Assembly: GCA_943326015.2 (NCBI GenBank)
Contig: CALPRQ020000013.1
Span: 1 to 64,000, forward strand
Length of the DNA: 64,000 nucleotides
Direction: 5' to 3'
From: Chitinophaga pinensis
Lineage (GTDB): Bacteria; Pseudomonadota; Gammaproteobacteria; Burkholderiales; Burkholderiaceae_C
The translations under genes and the position numbers were made by a program. Shown here in pieces: positions 43,822-52,901 of the stretch; the first letter of the stretch is position 1; every line of letters starts with the position of its first letter. The notes beneath the pieces were generated by a model. That model was not told the origin of the DNA, made no database searches, and worked only from the letters and a program-made list of their open reading frames with translations.

Positions 43822-45526
43822 TGTAGACCAGCAGGCCGTCACGGTTTTCCCGCAGGCGCGGCACCTTGCGCAAGGGCCGCCATTGCGACAGGTTGACCGC
43901 CCGTTCCAGCGTGGCTTGGGCCTGCGGTTCCACCACCAGCAGCCGGCAGTCGCTGCGCTGGCCCTGGCGCGCGCGTGCCAGCCTCAGGCCGCCATGGTAT
44001 TGCAGTCCGGCAATCTGCGACTGGCTGAGCCCGTGCACCAGCACGCAGCTGCCAGCTGGCGTCAGCGCCGCGATGCGGCGCGAGATCGGTTCCTGTCCCA
44101 GGCCGTAGTTGAGGGCCGGCAGCCAGAGCGTCATCAGCAGCAGCCAGCACAGCGTGCTGCCGCCGGCCGACAGCACCAGCCCTTTCCAGAGGGCGGGACG
44201 ATAGCGCCCGAGGCGCCAGGCCAGCGCGCCCAGCCAGGCCAGCGTGCCGAGCAGGGCTGGCAGCAGCAGAGTCGAGTCCAGTTCCGGCTTGAAACCCGGA
44301 ATCAGGCGCAGCACGTTGGCGGCCGGCTTGGCTGGTGCGCCGGTCTCGATCGCGATCCAGTAGAACCAGATCAGCAGTGCGCAGCCACTGAAGAAGAGCA
44401 GCGCGAACCAGTCGACCAGCGCGGTCACGCTGCGTGAAAGCGTCGGCATCGCGAAAGCCGCCAGACAGGCCAGAGCAGGCAGCACCAGCAGCAGGGCCCG
44501 GTCGCTGGCGTCGAGCAGCCAGCAGGAAGCCATGCCGACCAGCGCGAACCAGATCGGCAGCAGCAGCTGGGTGTTGCCCAGCCGTCGGCGCCAGCGCCAC
44601 AGGCTCAGCAAGGCCAGCAGGCCGGCGGGCCAGCTGAACCAGAGCAGCAGGCGGCCGAAGCGGCGCCAGTGCGCCAGGTCAGTCCAGGCGGCCCAGTCGC
44701 TGAGCTGCTCCAGGCGTCGGGGCAGTTCGAGCTCCCAGGCCAGCAGTCCTGCCAGCAGCGTGCCGGAGGCGCAGAAGGCGATCAGCAGCAGGTCGCGCGC
44801 GCCCGGGCGCTGGCGGCAGCAGGCCGCGATCGACCACAGCAGCCAACCCGCACCCAGTACCGCGCCGATCCAGGGCGCCCCGCTGAGCGCGAGCCCCACT
44901 GCGCCCAGCCACCACGCCAGCGCGCTGAGCCAGCGCCATTGCGCGTTCGGGCTGGCGAGGCGGGCGCAGGCGTAGAGCAACAGCGACGCAAAGGCCAGCT
45001 GGGCCGCGTCGGGCGTGGTTTCGTGCGCCAGCTGTGCCAGCCCCAGGCTGGCCACCAGCGCGAGCAGCGCCGCGTCGGCCAGCGCGCGCGCGTAGTCGGC
45101 CGGGCTGGCCTCGCCGCCGAAGGCAAAGGCGACCGGCTGCGCCGAGGGCAGGCGTGCCAGGTGGTAGGTCGCGTACCAGGTGCAGGCCAGGGTCAGGCCC
45201 AGCAGCAAGCCGAAGGGCACGCGGGCGGCGAGTTCCATCGGCAGCCAGGGCAGCAGCTCGATGAAGGCGGCGCCCAGCCAGTAGGGCAGCCAGGCCTGGA
45301 CCGCAGCGGGCTCACCCAGCAGCTGCGGGTGCAGCCAGTCCCCCGAGCCCTGCGCCATGTCGAGCATGACGCCGAAGGCGGCCAGGTCGGGGCCGCGCCA
45401 GGGCTGGCGGCCCAGCAGGCCGGGCAGTACATAGATCAGGCCGAGCAGCAGCAGCACCCAGCGTGGCAGTCTGCGCGCGGCCAGCTGGGAGACGATCGCG
45501 GGAGTGGGGCGTTGCAGGTCAGGCAC
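43811..45526 (-). CDS. Multi-pass membrane protein, GT-C/ArnT-like glycosyltransferase
   Basis: The 571-residue protein has about 11-12 hydrophobic segments. The first loop carries an acidic pair after PWRGPDLAAF, in the position of the catalytic DE/ED of GT-C (ArnT/PMT) enzymes, followed by GDWLHPQLLGEPAAVQAWLP, which resembles the ArnT segment with P-x-P/K-P-P. The C-terminal 100 residues are a soluble domain (SCVLVHGLSQSQIAGLQYHG). Such enzymes move sugars from undecaprenyl-phosphate carriers onto lipid A or proteins in the periplasm; donor and acceptor are unknown. The start is GTG 45526 with TGGAG upstream; no ATG occurs before residue 54. It is transcribed away from the rpmE2 terminator. 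Confidence 0.75.
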   Translation of the reverse strand: MPDLQRPTPAIVSQLAARRLPRWVLLLLGLIYVLPGLLGRQPWRGPDLAAFGVMLDMAQGSGDWLHPQLLGEPAAVQAWLPYWLGAAFIELLPWLPMELAARVPFGLLLGLTLACTWYATYHLARLPSAQPVAFAFGGEASPADYARALADAALLALVASLGLAQLAHETTPDAAQLAFASLLLYACARLASPNAQWRWLSALAWWLGAVGLALSGAPWIGAVLGAGWLLWSIAACCRQRPGARDLLLIAFCASGTLLAGLLAWELELPRRLEQLSDWAAWTDLAHWRRFGRLLLWFSWPAGLLALLSLWRWRRRLGNTQLLLPIWFALVGMASCWLLDASDRALLLVLPALACLAAFAMPTLSRSVTALVDWFALLFFSGCALLIWFYWIAIETGAPAKPAANVLRLIPGFKPELDSTLLLPALLGTLAWLGALAWRLGRYRPALWKGLVLSAGGSTLCWLLLMTLWLPALNYGLGQEPISRRIAALTPAGSCVLVHGLSQSQIAGLQYHGGLRLARARQGQRSDCRLLVVEPQAQATLERAVNLSQWRPLRKVPRLRENRDGLLVYIRR

Positions 45527-45541
45527 TCAGGCTCCAGGATG

Positions 45542-45567
45542 AAAAAAAGCAGCCCAAGGGCTGCTTT
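45542..45567 (-). terminator. Rho-independent terminator of rpmE2
   Basis: On the minus strand AAAGCAGCCC, a very short turn and GGGCTGCTTT form a stem of up to 10 bp that ends in TTTTTTT, 25 bp after the rpmE2 stop. Strong terminator. Confidence 0.9.
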
Positions 45568-45592
45568 CTTCTTGCGCGCAAGCGACCAAGGA

Positions 45593-45847
45593 TTACTTGG
45601 CGGTGCGGGCGAAACGGTTGCGGAACTTTTCCACGCGGCCGCCCATGGTGTCGACCGACTTCTGGGTGCCGGTGTAGAACGGGTGCGATTCGCTCGAGGT
45701 GTCCAGCTTGAACAGCGGCAGCTTGCGGCCGTCTTCCATGTCGATCATCTCTTTCGTGTTGGCGCAGGAGCGGGTCACGAACTTGAAGCCGTTGGACAGG
45801 TCCACGAAGCAGACTTCGCGGTAGTTGGGGTGAATGCCTTCTTTCAT
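45593..45847 (-). CDS. rpmE2: 50S ribosomal protein L31 type B
   Basis: The 84-residue protein starts [20 protein letters not shown], with [15 protein letters not shown] and [20 protein letters not shown], then [10 protein letters not shown]. This is the type B (YkgM/C-minus) form of L31, because it lacks the paired CxxC zinc site; only two separated cysteines remain. C-minus L31 forms replace the zinc form under zinc limitation in many bacteria, but in beta-proteobacteria this copy is often the only one, and no Zur site was recognised here. The ATG at 45847 has AGGAA upstream. It follows rho after 87 bp with its own -10. Confidence 0.97.
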   Translation of the reverse strand: MKEGIHPNYREVCFVDLSNGFKFVTRSCANTKEMIDMEDGRKLPLFKLDTSSESHPFYTGTQKSVDTMGGRVEKFRNRFARTAK

Positions 45848-45925
45848 CGCATTTCCTAAGTATTTAGTCAGCGGCGGCAGCCGCATCCGGCCTATTCCAG
45901 ATGAACTTTCCGCCAAAAGCCTTTG

Positions 45926-45931
45926 ATTATA
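45926..45931 (-). promoter_or_regulatory. -10 element of rpmE2
   Basis: TATAAT on the minus strand, a perfect consensus, just after the rho stop and 78 bp before the rpmE2 ATG. It gives rpmE2 a promoter separate from rho. Confidence 0.6.
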
Positions 45932-45934
45932 GCC

Positions 45935-47197
<1,263 letters not shown>

Positions 47198-47323
47198 GGA
47201 CGTCACTCCGCAGCGGGAGTCGTGTAAGTGATGGGGGGTGGATGTCGACGCGGCTGAGCTGGCGCGTCACATCGAAAAGGGGAGGGCCTGTCCGGCGCTG
47301 TGTTGGGCCATTATGACAGGAAA

Positions 47324-47348
47324 TCGCTCCGGCCTTGCACCGGAGCGA
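47324..47348 (-). terminator. Hairpin after trxA, possible weak terminator
   Basis: TCGCTCCGG and CCGGAGCGA form a perfect 9-bp stem with a 7-nt loop, 13 nt after the trxA stop. Only ATTT follows on the minus strand, so termination is probably partial. CATAAT (47315-47310, minus) just beyond could be a -10 for rho. Confidence 0.5.
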
Positions 47349-47360
47349 CTGGATCGGTCG

Positions 47361-47693
47361 TCAGGCCAGTTGCTGATCGATGAAGGCGGTCAGCTGAGCC
47401 TTGCTCAGCGCGCCGACCTTGGTGGCGGCGAGCTGGCCGTCCTTGAACACCATCAGCGTCGGAATGCCACGGATGCCGAACTTGGCCGGCACTTCGCGGC
47501 TTTCGTCCACGTTCATCTTGGCGACGGTCAGCTTACCCGCGTAGGCGGTGGCGACTTCGTCCAGGATCGGCGCGATCATCTTGCAGGGGCCGCACCATTC
47601 GGCCCAGAAATCGACCAGCACCGGGCTGCCGGCCTGGAGGACTTCGGTTTCGAAACTTGCGTCGGTAACTTGTTTGATCAGCTCGTTGGCCAT
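47361..47693 (-). CDS. trxA: Thioredoxin 1
   Basis: A 110-residue thioredoxin with the active site WAEWCGPCK, the cis-proline [11 protein letters not shown] and the usual C-terminal helix ([11 protein letters not shown]). It reduces protein disulfides in the cytoplasm, supports ribonucleotide reductase and PAPS reductase, and could regenerate the LMWP-type arsenate reductase at 19335. It lies upstream of rho on the same strand. A TATAAT (minus, 47765-47760) lies 66 bp upstream of the ATG as a likely -10. Confidence 0.98.
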   Translation of the reverse strand: MANELIKQVTDASFETEVLQAGSPVLVDFWAEWCGPCKMIAPILDEVATAYAGKLTVAKMNVDESREVPAKFGIRGIPTLMVFKDGQLAATKVGALSKAQLTAFIDQQLA

Positions 47694-47950
47694 GGCTAGT
47701 CTGGTTCGGTTCGCGGTTGCTTGATGGGTGCCTCGTCAATGTGACACCCGATTGAAATCATTATAGACGCCGATGTCGGCAGGGGTGGCTTCGCGGGCCA
47801 GGCTTTGTCTGGTTTGTCGCCCGGTATTGCGTCTTCACCCAGCCGGTGCCTGCCTGCGTTCGCCGGGCCTTGTCCCTGTTCCGTGACTCATCACAAGCAT
47901 CTTCCCAAGTCATTGATTTTTCATGTGTTTCGGCAGTTTCCCAGAAATTC

Positions 47951-47971
47951 TGTGGATAAATTTGTGGACAA
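47951..47971 (-). promoter_or_regulatory. Two DnaA-box-like 9-mers, 12 bp apart
   Basis: Read on the minus strand, TTGTCCACA (47971-47963, one mismatch) is followed by TTATCCACA (47959-47951, perfect consensus). They are in direct orientation with a 3-bp gap in an AT-rich stretch. They could bind DnaA for regulation or titration. Confidence 0.55.
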
Positions 47972-48097
47972 GTCCTGGAATTCGGGGTCGGTCCCTGCGA
48001 AAAAAGCCCCAGAAAGTGGTTTGCCTATAAAAGTGGCAATTCAGAAAGTTCAATAAAAACATATACTTGTGAATAGCTTGTGGCGCCCTGACTGGTT

Positions 48098-48115
48098 GGG
48101 ATAAATTGATATCCC
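48098..48115. repeat. Inverted repeat GGGATA-6-TATCCC
   Basis: Perfect 6-bp arms (48098-48103 and 48110-48115) around AATTGA. Possible operator or small hairpin; no T-run follows. The owner is unknown. Confidence 0.4.
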
Positions 48116-48292
48116 GACGCTGCCTGAACCGTGGAGCATGTGCACAAGAGGCCCTGGTTCATTTGATTGAAATGATGACGGGGCTGCCATCCGCCGTTCG
48201 GGGCCTTGCACCGGCGCATGCCGCGCTTGACGTCGCCTTGCGCTTGTTCGAGGATGGCGCAGGCGTCGGGGCAGATCCCCGGGGAGCGCGAC

Positions 48293-48544
48293 ATGGACGA
48301 CATCGTCATCACCAAGAGCGGCATCAATTTCACGCTGCATCACCAGGGTTACGCCGGCGACGAGTCGGTGGTGGGCGAGCTCTACCAGCTCGTGGCCGAG
48401 TATGACGGCCCACCCGAGGACCTCGACTGGCCGGACGATGACGAGGTTTCCTCAGCCGCGGGCATGACGCTGAGCACACTTCAGCCGGCTGGTGGCGATG
48501 ATCTGGAAGCCGTGCTGGTGGTCGAGGCCGGCCCCGAACGCTGA
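48293..48544 (+). CDS. Small acidic unknown protein
   Basis: Unrecognised 83-residue protein. ATG 48293 follows GGGGAG at 48281-48286 with good spacing, which decides the start over an in-frame upstream ATG at 48206. It is strongly acidic (DGPPEDLDWPDDDEVSS), has no Cys or membrane segment, and begins MDDIVITKSGINFTLHHQGY, which suggests two beta strands. It converges with the ferredoxin pseudogene after 9 bp. No function can be proposed. Confidence 0.65.
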   Translation: MDDIVITKSGINFTLHHQGYAGDESVVGELYQLVAEYDGPPEDLDWPDDDEVSSAAGMTLSTLQPAGGDDLEAVLVVEAGPER

Positions 48545-48553
48545 GGCCGGAGG

Positions 48554-48775
48554 TTACGAGCCGGCTGGCGGCTGCATGGTGATGACGCCAAATGGGCAGC
48601 GGATCGCGCAGTAGGCGCAACCGGTGCAGCGGTCGGCGTCGTGCAGTGCCGAATGCTTCTTCTAGCCCTCGCGTTCGAGCGAGAGCAGGTCGAGCGGGCA
48701 GGCCGCCACGCACCAGCCGCAGCCGGTGCAGCGTTTCAGGTCGATGGCGGGCAGCAGGGCGCCGCGCATCGTCAT
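48554..48775 (-). pseudogene. 2[4Fe-4S] ferredoxin with in-frame amber codon
   Basis: Translating from ATG 48775 gives a 73-residue bacterial 2[4Fe-4S] ferredoxin (CTGCGWCVAACP, then CTGCAYCAIRCP) interrupted by TAG at codon 38 (48664-48662). The frame continues without error to TAA at 48556-48554, so only one codon is abnormal. TGG (Trp) to TAG is the simplest single change. Both cluster motifs are otherwise intact, which implies a very recent mutation, a sequencing error, or amber read-through. A truncated product would carry one incomplete half. The start overlaps the azlD stop (ATGA), so it is the third gene of azlC-azlD-fd. Confidence 0.85.
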
Positions 48776-49101
48776 GTCAGGCCCAGGTTGCGCAGCAGCA
48801 CGTAGAGCCCGGTGCCGGCCACGATGCTCAGCAGCGGGTTGCGGCTGCGCCATTGCAGCAGCGCCGCCAGTCCGGCGCTGAGCAGCTCGGGCCAGGGGCC
48901 GCCTGCATGTTCGCGCGCCGAGCCGACGATGGCGTGCAGCAGCAGCAAGGTCATGATCGCCAGCGGCAGGAACTGGCCGAGCCGGCGCACCACATCGTGG
49001 CGCTGCAGCCAGCGCGAGGCGACGAAGGGCAGGGCGCGCAGCGCGAAGGTGATCAGCGCCATCGCGGCGATGACGCCGATGGCGTAGCCGGTTTCAATCA
49101 T
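48772..49101 (-). CDS. azlD: AzlD-family small subunit of branched-chain amino acid exporter
   Basis: A 109-residue protein with three to four TM helices (GYAIGVIAAMALITFALRAL, LGQFLPLAIMTLLLLHAIVG, LLSIVAGTGLYVLL). The motif TFALRALPF matches the AzlD family. AzlC-AzlD pairs export branched-chain amino acids, as BrnFE of Corynebacterium and YgaZH of E. coli do. Its start lies within the azlC end (8-bp overlap) and its stop overlaps the ferredoxin start by 4 bp. The assignment is by motif, size and pairing. Confidence 0.9.
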   Translation of the reverse strand: MIETGYAIGVIAAMALITFALRALPFVASRWLQRHDVVRRLGQFLPLAIMTLLLLHAIVGSAREHAGGPWPELLSAGLAALLQWRSRNPLLSIVAGTGLYVLLRNLGLT

Positions 49102-49789
49102 GATGGGTCTCCGCGAACCAGAAGCCGGCGACCAGGCTCAATGCGATCGCAATCGCGAGCGCGTGCTGCGGCGCGACGCTCCAGGCCAGGGCGTAGGACG
49201 CCAGCGCGACCCAGACCGGCGTGGCCTGGCGCCGGCTGCGCCACTGTTCGACGGTCAGCACCGCGAACAGCGCGGCCAGCACGAAATCCAGCCCCGCCAG
49301 CTCGATCCGCGCCTGGCTGCCGATCAGCGCGCCGAGCGCGCTGCCGAGAATCCACCAGCCGTGGTTGAGCAGGGCCAGCCGCGCCATCTGGCGTGCCGGG
49401 GTGCCCGCGGGCAGCGTGGTCAGGATCGAATAGGTCTCGTCGGTCAGCGCGAAGGCCATGTAGGCGCGCAGCAGGCGGCCGGGCGGCAGTCGTTCGAGCA
49501 GCGACAGGCCGTAGAAGATGTGGCGCAGGTTGACCACCAGCGTGGCCAGCGCGATCGCGGCCAGCGGCATGCCGGCGGCCAGCATCGGGACCATCATGTA
49601 CTGGGCGGCGCCGGCGTAGACCAGCAGGCTCGACAGCAGGGCGAGCGACCAGTGGCCGCCGGCCTGCACGAACAGGAAGCCGAACACGGTGCCGAGTGGA
49701 ATGTAACCCATCGCGACCGGGGCGGTCAGTGTGAGCAGGGAGCTGGGGGCCGCAGCCGGTGCGGGCGGCAGGTGAGACGAATCGGGCAT
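49094..49789 (-). CDS. azlC: AzlC-family branched-chain amino acid exporter, large subunit
   Basis: The 231-residue membrane protein has the AzlC hallmarks APVAMGYIPLGTVFGFLFV, LLVYAGAAQYMMVPMLAAGM and VVNLRHIFYGLSLL, then FALTDETYSIL. With AzlD it should export leucine, isoleucine or valine by proton exchange. The N-terminal 20 residues are Pro/Ala-rich and may be shorter in vivo. azlD overlaps its 3' end. The 199-bp region to the divergent CorA-like gene holds a GATAAT (49908-49913, plus strand). No regulator (Lrp or LysR type) is adjacent. Confidence 0.93.
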   Translation of the reverse strand: MPDSSHLPPAPAAAPSSLLTLTAPVAMGYIPLGTVFGFLFVQAGGHWSLALLSSLLVYAGAAQYMMVPMLAAGMPLAAIALATLVVNLRHIFYGLSLLERLPPGRLLRAYMAFALTDETYSILTTLPAGTPARQMARLALLNHGWWILGSALGALIGSQARIELAGLDFVLAALFAVLTVEQWRSRRQATPVWVALASYALAWSVAPQHALAIAIALSLVAGFWFAETHHD

Positions 49790-49988
49790 GCCAAGAACAA
49801 GGGTCTGAATCCATCGGATTGTGACCCATGCCGTGGTGGACGCCCTGTCGCAGTCTCGTCATGGAACTCTGGCAATCTGGTTCACCTGCGTCGTGGCTGC
49901 ATGAGTCGATAATCGAAGCCTGGGCTCGATCGGGCCTTGTGTCATTTTGCGCCGCCTCATCCATGCGGCTCCTCACGCGCCACGAGCC

Positions 49989-51299
49989 ATGTCAATAGAA
50001 AAGTTCAAGGAAATGCTGGAAAAACAGCGGCTGGTCGATCAGGTCGTCCGCAGCCAGAAGATGTCGCGCCACGAGGTTGCCGAAGTGCTGGTGCACAAGC
50101 AGCACGAGGCCGAGATATCCAATGCGATCAAGGGCCAGACCGCCGTCGAGCTCGGCGAGGTGCTGGACGGCCTGGCGCTCGAGCAGGCGCGCGAGCTCTG
50201 GCAGCGCATTCCCGAGGCGCGCATCAACGACATCCTGTGGGAGCTGTCGGATGAGCGCCGCCATGAGCTCGCTGGCGGGCGCGAGCCCGACATCGAGGGC
50301 AGCAAGGTCAGCATCTTCGAGCTGGTCGACGGCAAGCTGCGCCAGATGCCGTTTGCGGGCAAGCGCGACCTGGAGGGCGTGCGTCCGGTCTGGGTCGACC
50401 TGATCCATGCCAGCAAGGCGCAGCGGGCCTATATCGGCGCCCATTTCGGCGTCGAGCTGCCCGATCCGCTCGACGTGACCGACCTCGAGGTCAGCGCGCG
50501 CTTCCACATCGAGGAGAACGATGCCATCCACCTGCACTCGAACTTCCTGCTCGACCGCGCAGGCGACTCGCGCAGCGTGCCGGTGGCCTTCGTGCTGCAT
50601 CGGGGCATCTTGTTCTCGCTGCGCGAGGAGGATCTGCCGGTGTTCCGGCTGCAGCGCCGCCTGGCCAGGACCCAGCCGGGCTACGTGACCGACGCGGTCG
50701 ACGTGCTGCTCGACCTCTACGGCGCCGACGTCGAGTGCTCGGCCGACTCGCTCGAGAACAGTTACGCGATCCTGGCCAAGGTCGGCAAGCTGGTGCTCAA
50801 CGAGTCGGTCAGTGACGAGCAGGCCGCCGCCATCCTGTCCGACATCGCCGAGGAGGAGGATCAGAACGGCCGCATCCGCTCCAACATCCTCGACACCCAG
50901 CGCGCGCTCAACTTCCTGATGCGCGGCCGTCTGCTGACCGTGCCGCAGATGGAGGATGCCAAGCAGATCCTGCGCAACATCGACTCGCTCAACAGCCACA
51001 CCGCCTTCCTGTTCGACAAGATCAACTTCCTGATGGATGCCACCATCGGTTTCATCAACATCAACCAGAACAAGCGCGTCAATCAGCTGACCATCCTGAG
51101 CGTGGTCTTCATGCCGATCAACGTGCTGGCCGGCATCGGCGGCATGTCGGAGTTCTCGATGATGACCCAGGGACTGCCCTGGCCGGTGGCCTATGGCGGC
51201 TTCATCGTCGGTTCGGCGCTGGTCGGCCTGACAACCTATGTCGCGCTCAAGCATTTCGAGCGGCGGCGCATGCGCAACTCCAAGGCGGCCCGCTTCTGA
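49989..51299 (+). CDS. CorA-like divalent cation channel with GMS in place of GMN
   Basis: A 436-residue protein with the CorA layout: a long cytoplasmic N-terminal funnel (1-365), a long stalk helix (NSHTAFLFDKINFLMDATIGF, then NQNKRVNQLTILSVVFMPINVLAG) and two C-terminal TM helices. The pore loop reads GG385-M386-S387-EFSMM, whereas the nearly universal CorA signature is GMN; ZntB has GIN. This is a member of the CorA superfamily with altered selectivity or an untypical subgroup, not a standard Mg2+ channel. ATG 49989 gives MSIEKFKEML; an ATG at 49947 would add an Arg/His-rich tail without a ribosome-binding site. It converges with the metallophosphoesterase-like gene. Confidence 0.85.
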   Translation: MSIEKFKEMLEKQRLVDQVVRSQKMSRHEVAEVLVHKQHEAEISNAIKGQTAVELGEVLDGLALEQARELWQRIPEARINDILWELSDERRHELAGGREPDIEGSKVSIFELVDGKLRQMPFAGKRDLEGVRPVWVDLIHASKAQRAYIGAHFGVELPDPLDVTDLEVSARFHIEENDAIHLHSNFLLDRAGDSRSVPVAFVLHRGILFSLREEDLPVFRLQRRLARTQPGYVTDAVDVLLDLYGADVECSADSLENSYAILAKVGKLVLNESVSDEQAAAILSDIAEEEDQNGRIRSNILDTQRALNFLMRGRLLTVPQMEDAKQILRNIDSLNSHTAFLFDKINFLMDATIGFININQNKRVNQLTILSVVFMPINVLAGIGGMSEFSMMTQGLPWPVAYGGFIVGSALVGLTTYVALKHFERRRMRNSKAARF

Positions 51300-51337
51300 G
51301 GCGGTCGGGCGGGCCGGCTATCGCCCCAGGACGAAGC

Positions 51338-52273
51338 TCAGGGCGCGATCAGCTCGAAGGCGAAGCTGGCGCCGTCTACCTTCACGCGCACCGCGCGCAC
51401 GTCCTGCGCACCCGGCACCTCCAGCCGCGTCACGTTGGCCAAGGGCTTCTTGTCGAGCGTGAAGGGCTGGTCGATCACAAGGCGGTGGCTGTCGCCGTGG
51501 ATCACCAGCACCGGCTTGCCCCATTGGTGCGCTAGCGGCAGCAGGGTCTGGCCCACGCTGCGGCGAAAGCCCGAATGGCCAGGGAACTCCTCGTTCGCCG
51601 TCCGGGGCTCGAACATGTCGGCCTGGAAGGCCAGCACCAGCGCCTTGGCCTGGCGCTGCTCGGCCTGCTCGAAAGCGGCCTGGATCCAGGCCACGTTGGC
51701 CGCGTCGCGCTCGAAGAACTCGGCGGTTGCCTTGGGGTCGCGGCTTTCGAGGTTGTTGTTGCTGCCGACCAGATGCACGGTGGCAAACAGAACATCCTGC
51801 TGCTGCCAGCGCTGGTTCTCGACGTAGCGGCCATGCTCGGGCATCAGGCGGGCCTGGCTTTCGAGCTTGATGGGTTTCTGCCCGAGCGATTGCTCGCCGT
51901 CAAAGAAGCGCTGGCGCAGCGCACCCAGGCGCTCAAGCGGGTCGTAGCCACCGTTGTTGGCGCGGTGGCAGTCGGTCCACTCGTTGTCGCCCGGGGTGTA
52001 GACGACGGCGCCGGTGTAGCGGCTGAAATGTTCGAGCTGGGCCGAGAATTCCTCGTCGCTGCAGCGCGTCGAGCCCGACTTGAAGTCGCCGACATGTATC
52101 GAGAAAGCCGGCTCGATCCGGTTGATGCGCTCGATCAGCGCCCGGTAGGAGCCGTAGGACTTGTCCGGTGGGCCGTAGGGCAGGTCGCCCAGCGCGACGA
52201 AGGAGAAGCCCTGCGCCTGAGCGGCGAATGTCAGGGCGAGCGCGAGGGGCAGGCAGAAGGATCGTAGTTTCAT
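51338..52273 (-). CDS. Secreted metallophosphoesterase-like protein
   Basis: The 311-residue precursor has a signal peptide (MKLRSFCLPLALALTFAAQA) and a calcineurin-like fold beginning VALGDLPYG, with IHVGDFKSGSTRC, TPGDNEWTDCH and VIHGDSHRLV in the metal-binding positions (D, D, N, H). The first motif is GDLPYG, not GDxH, a deviation seen in a subgroup of secreted proteins. It probably hydrolyses a phosphoester in the periplasm; the substrate is unknown. The start codon is 6 nt after a TATGAT on the minus strand, so the mRNA may be leaderless. Whether it is phosphate-regulated is unclear; no Pho box is seen. Confidence 0.8.
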   Translation of the reverse strand: MKLRSFCLPLALALTFAAQAQGFSFVALGDLPYGPPDKSYGSYRALIERINRIEPAFSIHVGDFKSGSTRCSDEEFSAQLEHFSRYTGAVVYTPGDNEWTDCHRANNGGYDPLERLGALRQRFFDGEQSLGQKPIKLESQARLMPEHGRYVENQRWQQQDVLFATVHLVGSNNNLESRDPKATAEFFERDAANVAWIQAAFEQAEQRQAKALVLAFQADMFEPRTANEEFPGHSGFRRSVGQTLLPLAHQWGKPVLVIHGDSHRLVIDQPFTLDKKPLANVTRLEVPGAQDVRAVRVKVDGASFAFELIAP

Positions 52274-52279
52274 GATTGG

Positions 52280-52285
52280 ATCATA
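52280..52285 (-). promoter_or_regulatory. -10-like element of the metallophosphoesterase gene
   Basis: TATGAT (5/6) on the minus strand ends 6 nt before ATG 52273. Confidence 0.4.
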
Positions 52286-52351
52286 GGATCTGTTGTCCGC
52301 TGCGTGGTCGCTGCCCTATGATGGTCTGTCACGCAAGCAAAGGAGCATCGC

Positions 52352-52858
52352 ATGTACATTCGCAAATCTTTCCAGTACGCCGCCGTCGCCACCCTGTCCG
52401 CCTTGAGCCTGTCGGCTTTCGCAGCTCCTCAGCAGGACGGCTGCGAGCCAGGCGCCATGCCGGGCATGGAAGCCCATCAGCCGATGGCCGGCATGGGCGG
52501 ACAGCACGGCTTCGCCATGGGGCTGCACAGCCTCAACCTCAGCGACGAGCAGCACGACAAGGTCTTCGAGCTGATGCAGTCGCAGATGCGCCAGCAGCAC
52601 GAGGCGATGCGCGCCGGCCGCAAGGCGCAGGAGGAGCTGAGCAAGCTCGCGCGCGAGCCTGGCTTTGATGCCGCCAAGGCCAAGCCGCTGGCCGACCAGC
52701 TCGGCCAGATCCAGGCCCAGCAACTGCTGCGCCAGGCCCAGGCCGAGTCCCAGCTGCGCGCCCTGCTCACGCCTGAGCAGCGCAAGGCGCTCGACGAACG
52801 CGCCGGGCAGCGCGAGCATGGCCCGCGCATGATGCCGGGCGGGCGCCACCACGACTGA
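52352..52858 (+). CDS. Periplasmic Spy/CpxP-family protein
   Basis: A 168-residue secreted protein with signal peptide ending LSLSAFA. The mature protein is Met/Gln/His-rich (PGMEAHQPMAGMGG) and has two LTxxQ-like repeats: LNLSDEQHDKVFELM and LLTPEQRKALDER. Spy and CpxP are all-helical periplasmic chaperones or two-component modulators with this pair. The His/Met-rich ends (GRHHD at the C terminus) suggest metal binding. AAGGAG upstream of ATG 52352 is a clear ribosome site, and TATGAT at 52317-52322 is a possible -10. No cpxAR pair is adjacent. Confidence 0.85.
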   Translation: MYIRKSFQYAAVATLSALSLSAFAAPQQDGCEPGAMPGMEAHQPMAGMGGQHGFAMGLHSLNLSDEQHDKVFELMQSQMRQQHEAMRAGRKAQEELSKLAREPGFDAAKAKPLADQLGQIQAQQLLRQAQAESQLRALLTPEQRKALDERAGQREHGPRMMPGGRHHD

Positions 52859-52901
52859 GTCCGCTTCGGTCCCCGAGGCGCCCCAACTCAAAGGCTGAGC
52901 C

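Larger units (their letters stand above)
47694..48292. other. 599-bp intergenic region between trxA and a small gene
   Basis: The only long stretch without a supported gene. The 150 bp around 47930-48080 are much richer in A and T than the surroundings. It contains the trxA -10 (47760-47765), two DnaA-box-like 9-mers (47951-47971), TTGCC/GGCAA around a TATAAAA (48020-48040), and an 18-bp inverted repeat GGGATA/TATCCC (48098-48115). No protein-coding frame longer than 60 codons with good start signals was accepted here. Confidence 0.7.

Noticed and set aside
48206-48292. Longer start for the acidic protein at 48206
   Set aside because: GGGGAG 6 nt before ATG 48293 is a much better start signal, and the added residues are not hydrophobic or conserved-looking.
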